From: Dictyophora rubrovolvata
Lineage: Eukaryota; Basidiomycota; Agaricomycetes; Phallales; Phallaceae
DNA length: 64,000 bases
Direction: 5' to 3'
NCBI GenBank assembly: GCA_029959195.1
Contig: CP114118.1
Coordinates: 2,294,001 to 2,358,000, forward strand
Positions 59,946 through 64,000 of the stretch are shown piece by piece. The notes under the pieces are model-generated. The model did not search any database and was not told the DNA's origin. It saw only the letters and a program-made list of their open reading frames with translations. Position 1 is the first letter of the stretch, and each line of letters opens with the position of its first letter. Made by a program: the position numbers and the translations under genes.

Positions 59946-62900
59946 ACAGTATGCTAGCAACACTTTCCGTTTTCCCGTCTCCTCTAGGTGTGTGCCCTGA
60001 GTTGCCCTAACAGTAGAAAAAGCTTCCTACCTCAGACTGGTTGTTCTATCGACATCTTTCTCAGAAACTCGCCTTTGATGTTGCATTGCCTTTTCCTGAC
60101 ATCTTCATCTATAAAATGACTCCTCTGTCTTTTGTGTTGCGTCTTCTCTAATCATGGATCTAGATCAAGCTGTTCAAGAACAGGGACAGTGACTGACTGT
60201 GATTGAAGAAGGTCTTGCAATGCAGAGTGCAACTCTTAATCAGTTCATCGCTCACTTCTCTCATCTTCTCGAAACTCAGGCTTCTGCTGCTGCTGCTCCT
60301 AATCCATCTCCTTCTATTCCCAAGGCCCCGGCCTCAAACCCAATGAGCAATACGAAATCCTCTCACAACACTTGTCCCTCTGTTCCTGTAGCCTTTGATG
60401 GAGATCGCAAAAACGGTTGTTCTTTCTGGAACTTGGTTGCTCTCTATATGAGTGTTTGTGGTGGAGACTTCGCCAATCTTGACACCAAGATCCTATGGAT
60501 GTTGTCATACATGAATATAGGTCATGCTGGTATGTTTGCAGAAAACCTTCATGCCCAGTACAGCAAAGGAGTTCACCCTTTCGAAACCTGGGACAAATTT
60601 CAACTTCATTTTCGATCCGAGTTCTTCCCCATCACTGAGGCGGAAGACGCCCTGAATCTCCTCCAATCAGGTCATTATGCTCAAGGAGGTCACACTGTGG
60701 ACAATTACACCGACACGTTTTGTATTATCATAGAATGAGTCAGTTTCACAGCTAAGGATGGTCTCACCATTACAATGTATTATTGATTGGGTCTCGACTG
60801 CGACATCCACGCACAAGTGGGGACCATGATAAACAGACCTGACTATGCCAATGCTGAGGGCTGGATCAAAGCCTCATGCCTCTTCAACCAAGCTCGTTGC
60901 ATGCATAACACATTCAATGCCGCGAAACGTTCTGCGCAACCCTCAACCACTCCATTAATATCAGTACCTATGACACAAATTAGGCCTAATATTTTCCCAC
61001 CTCTTCAACAAATGGTAACAACTCCTATGTATGCACCACCTCCTTTTCTGCCACCTCGATTCCCCATTTCTGTGAACCAACCTGCCCTCACAAGACCCTC
61101 GCTTTCAACTCCTACAGCTCCCATTGTTCAACCTCGAAATGACATGATGGATATTGATGCAACTCGTCGCTGAGTTCAGAACGAGACGTCTCATTGTTTT
61201 CATTGTGGACAAATCGGGCACATGGCTCGTGAATGTCCTTGTGCCTTCGATGTTCATTACATGCAAACTGATGAAATTGATGAGATCCTTGAGCAATGTT
61301 TTGCCCAACAAGACACCCTCGAGATTCAAATACACACAGAAAACGTCGAGGTGGAAAATGAGGCTACCACGATCCCTAACATGGAGGATTTTCAGAATGG
61401 CAACGAGTAAGGGATGCTTCCTTGTTGCTGATGCATAATAGATTCAATGTATTGTACATAGACAACGAGTGCAATGAGACATCTGGTTCTGAATCTATTA
61501 CTTCTGATGCATCCCCCGAAACACCTCCAACTCCACTGAAAACCTCGTTCTCCCCGCCTTCGCATTTGTCACTTGGTAAACGCAGTAAGCTTCCTCACGA
61601 ATATTGACTCATGGCCACCACTGGCACACAACGGCTTGAGATTGCTGTGGAACTGCAAAGTGTCAACACAGGTGATGTTCTCTCAACAAAAGCAATGCTT
61701 GACATGGGTGCAAGTGGTATGTTCCTGGACCGAGACTTTGTAGAGAGACATCGACTCCCTATAATTCAACTTCCAAAGCTGATCCCCATTTTCAATGTTG
61801 ATGGCACTCCCAACATAGTAGGGAGCATTACCCATGTCGTAGAGCTTGTCATGTGGTACCAAACCCATTCGGAGCATGTTCTATTTGCTATTACCACACT
61901 TGGAAAGTATCCCGTTCTCCTTGGTCTGCCATGGTTCAGGGCCCATAATCCTGTCATTGTGTTACGTACGGTGGCCTGAAGCTATTCCGGATAGTTCCGA
62001 AGAAGTCCGGACCATGGGGTCAGACAGGAGACGGAGTACCAGCTTACGATATCCCTTGATTTTGGAATACGAGGAAGTACGCAAGTACGTACAAGTCCGA
62101 CGACGTGTGGTATGATGATGGAGTACAAGTCCACGTTGTCGAAGACGACGTGAACGATAAGTATGAGTTGACTCGAACGTTAAGTCTGAGCCAACTACAC
62201 AATACGGATTAAGAGTACGAGACGGACTGGAGATGAGAGAGTAACTGATTAAACTGATTATATTCAGACTGTGGATCCACAGCTGAGGGAGCTGGGGTTT
62301 AAATACAGGAGGGAGCGGAACTACGTAAATGGGGATAGTGACAAATAAGGGAAAGTGGGAATTGACTAGTGCAAGCCAAGATGATGATATTATAATCTAA
62401 GTACCTTGTTGCTAAGTGTGCGGGACAGAATTCCCCATAAGGAAATTCTGTGATACGGGGTACGGACAAGAATGCGGAGTATGGAGTTCGGGAAGTGGGA
62501 CGGAATAGAGTACGGAGTTTGGACATATCCGGATTTGGACTATGGGTCACACGGGGCGTGACACATTGACTATACCACAGGGGAGGTAGAACTCACATGT
62601 TGTAATCCGGAGTACAGATCCTGTGTCCCACCACTACTACCTGAGAAGGGATCTCGTCATTTTATGCATACCATTCATGGATTGTGTTTGGTACAACTCG
62701 ATGAGACTGAATTGGATGATCCGGAAATAGCTGATTTGATTGACCTCGAGGATGAGTTCGATCCAGAGAACAGTGACCACCTTTTCAGTCTCATTAAATC
62801 CGGAAGGCTCTTCTGACCACCATATCGGGGCTGCTGAAACCATTTCTCAACAACTCGCCCAGGCTTATGCTAACAATGCAGGAACTCCTGTCAAAAAGGG

Positions 62901-63215
62901 CTTTCGTGATATTGTTCCCAAGCAGTTCTACGATTTTGAGGACATTTTTGCTAAGGAGGCTTTCAACTCACTTCCCACTCCTAAGAAGTGGGACCATCCA
63001 ATAGAGCTACTACCAGATTCAGACCCTAAGTTCTGCAAAATCTACCCTCTCTCACTGAATGAGCAAAAAGAGTTAGATATCTTTTTAGAAGAGAATCTTA
63101 TTCCAGCCATATTCACCCCTTGAAGTCTCCCATGGCATCCCCAGTGTTCTTTATCAAGAAGAAAGATAGCTCACTCCGTTGTCGTGCACCAAAATCTATA
63201 TTTGGCAAAAATTAG
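59946..63215 (+). mobile_element. Decayed Ty3/gypsy LTR retroelement (fossil), truncated
   Basis: Parts in order: probable 5' LTR or leader from about 59,946; a gag-like capsid region (about 60,160-61,170); a zinc-knuckle segment (about 61,195-61,250); an aspartic-protease-like segment (about 61,610-61,955); and, after a foreign insertion, the beginning of a reverse-transcriptase region (about 62,880-63,215). No RNase H, integrase or second LTR is visible in the window. The element is broken, with several interruptions plus 3' truncation, and is clearly old. A solo LTR of another element is inserted in it. Its left boundary is approximate. Confidence 0.8.
61955..62568. mobile_element. Solo LTR with 5-base target duplication, inserted in the older retroelement
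   Basis: The LTR runs from 61,960 (TGTTACGTAC...) to 62,563 (...GGCGTGACA), about 604 bases, with TG...CA ends. It is flanked by identical CATTG copies at 61,955-61,959 and 62,564-62,568. No internal coding part remains, so it is a solo LTR left by recombination between two LTRs. It interrupts the protease-like region of the gypsy fossil and is therefore younger than it. Confidence 0.85.
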
Positions 63216-64000
63216 GTAAATGTTCTGAAGATTCCCTAATCCCATGATATGTCCCTCAGAGCTTGAATTCACCTTTGCAACTACCCAAAACCCACGTCCA
63301 AACATTTTTTTTATCCCAAAAACATTGATACAAAAGATATGTCCTCACTCCAAATTCGCTCTTCTTGTTCCCTGCCGTCCTTTCGTGCTCCTTCTATCAA
63401 TGACTCTGATTGTTTTTGTTTTGTCCCTCCTATCTCCTCTTTTGATCCTCTCACTGAACCTTCATCACCTTCTTTTCGTCCTACGACTCCTGTTTCTACT
63501 GTCCCCAAGCTACATTGACTTTGGAAATTCTGTTCAGCTATATTTAAGACATCTGGGATAACACCATAGGAAGTACTTCATTTGAATAATCAGGACTAAT
63601 TAAAATGAAAAACAAGGACTTCTTTATTTTTTTATTCCCCTCTTTTGTTGTCTTATTTCTTTTCTTTCAGAGTCTAAATTAATTCCATCCTTTCTTATCC
63701 TTCCCTTCTATCATGAGCTCTGTGCAACCTCTTGGCTATGAATCACTTGCCCCCACTTCCTTCCTTCCTTACCTCTTTTATCTTTTTACAGGGATAACTT
63801 TGGATGAATGATATGCCAACTTTGTATCAACAATACAGATTTACTGCATCTCTGGTACAAATATCAAGGTAGACAGAAGTACATTATGGCCACATTCTCT
63901 AGTCCCCATTCAAGAATACCAGGTACCCTACAAGAAACTGGAATTCCCAGAGAATCCAAAAGTGAATGAAATAATCCATATCAACATACTCGCTCGTTCA
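63216..64000. other. Repeat-rich right end, unclassified
   Basis: Pyrimidine-rich sequence without a recognisable gene. A 59-codon plus-strand frame starting near 63,340 (MSSLQIRSSCSLPSFRAPSI) is Ser/Pro-rich and could be the start of something continuing beyond the window. No terminal repeat could be identified. Confidence 0.25.

Noticed and set aside
61105-61335. Minus-strand frame of 76 codons
   Set aside because: Antisense shadow of the retroelement fossil.

Overview
The window is nuclear DNA of a filamentous basidiomycete, most likely an agaricomycete. Genes are dense and sit on both strands. Nearly all are cut by many introns of about 45-70 bases with GT-AG ends. The products are closest, from memory of the families, to mushroom-type fungal proteins. 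No prokaryotic features, rRNA or CRISPR array were seen, and no tRNA could be supported.

From 1 to about 56,800 the window is an ordinary housekeeping gene block. In order: a GAF-type hybrid histidine kinase running off the left edge (-), dolichol kinase (-), uracil-DNA glycosylase (+), a Yap-like bZIP factor (+), a gene-poor stretch of about 2.9 kb (12,466-15,351), the TFIIH helicase XPB/Ssl2 (-), branchpoint-binding protein (+), rRNA m5C methyltransferase Rcm1/NSUN5 (-), a type I J-protein (+), the mitochondrial import J-protein Pam18/Tim14 (-), the lysine methyltransferase Efm4 (+), the nucleolar MIF4G/MA3 protein Sgd1/NOM1 (-), an unnamed gene with repeated Cys/His modules and an AT-hook (+), mitochondrial Lon protease (+), a SUN-domain nuclear envelope protein (-), a gamma-butyrobetaine/trimethyllysine-type dioxygenase (+), prolyl aminopeptidase (-), the PP2A catalytic subunit (-), a small predicted mitochondrial protein (+), carnitine acetyltransferase (+), a conserved fungal membrane protein (-), a Yar1-like ankyrin protein (+) and a His-rich single-pass membrane protein (+). 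Many neighbours are divergent pairs with short shared promoters; the tightest is Pam18/Efm4, with 77 bases between the start codons.

From about 56,800 to 64,000 the character changes to repeats and broken genes. There is a fragment of a PD-(D/E)xK-like gene, two copies of a strong hairpin repeat, a truncated pogo/Tigger DNA transposon, and a decayed Ty3/gypsy retroelement that carries a solo LTR with a clean 5-base target duplication.

The most interesting points concern gene structure. Extremely small exons (6, 10, 14 and 18 nt) are needed to rebuild conserved proteins. An intron lies exactly between the last codon and the stop codon of PP2A, next to its methylated C-terminal leucine. A GC-AG intron sits where the sister module of the same gene has a GT-AG intron. 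Carnitine acetyltransferase carries both a possible alternative mitochondrial presequence and a peroxisomal AKL tail. I found no clear new multi-gene system such as a biosynthetic or defence cluster.
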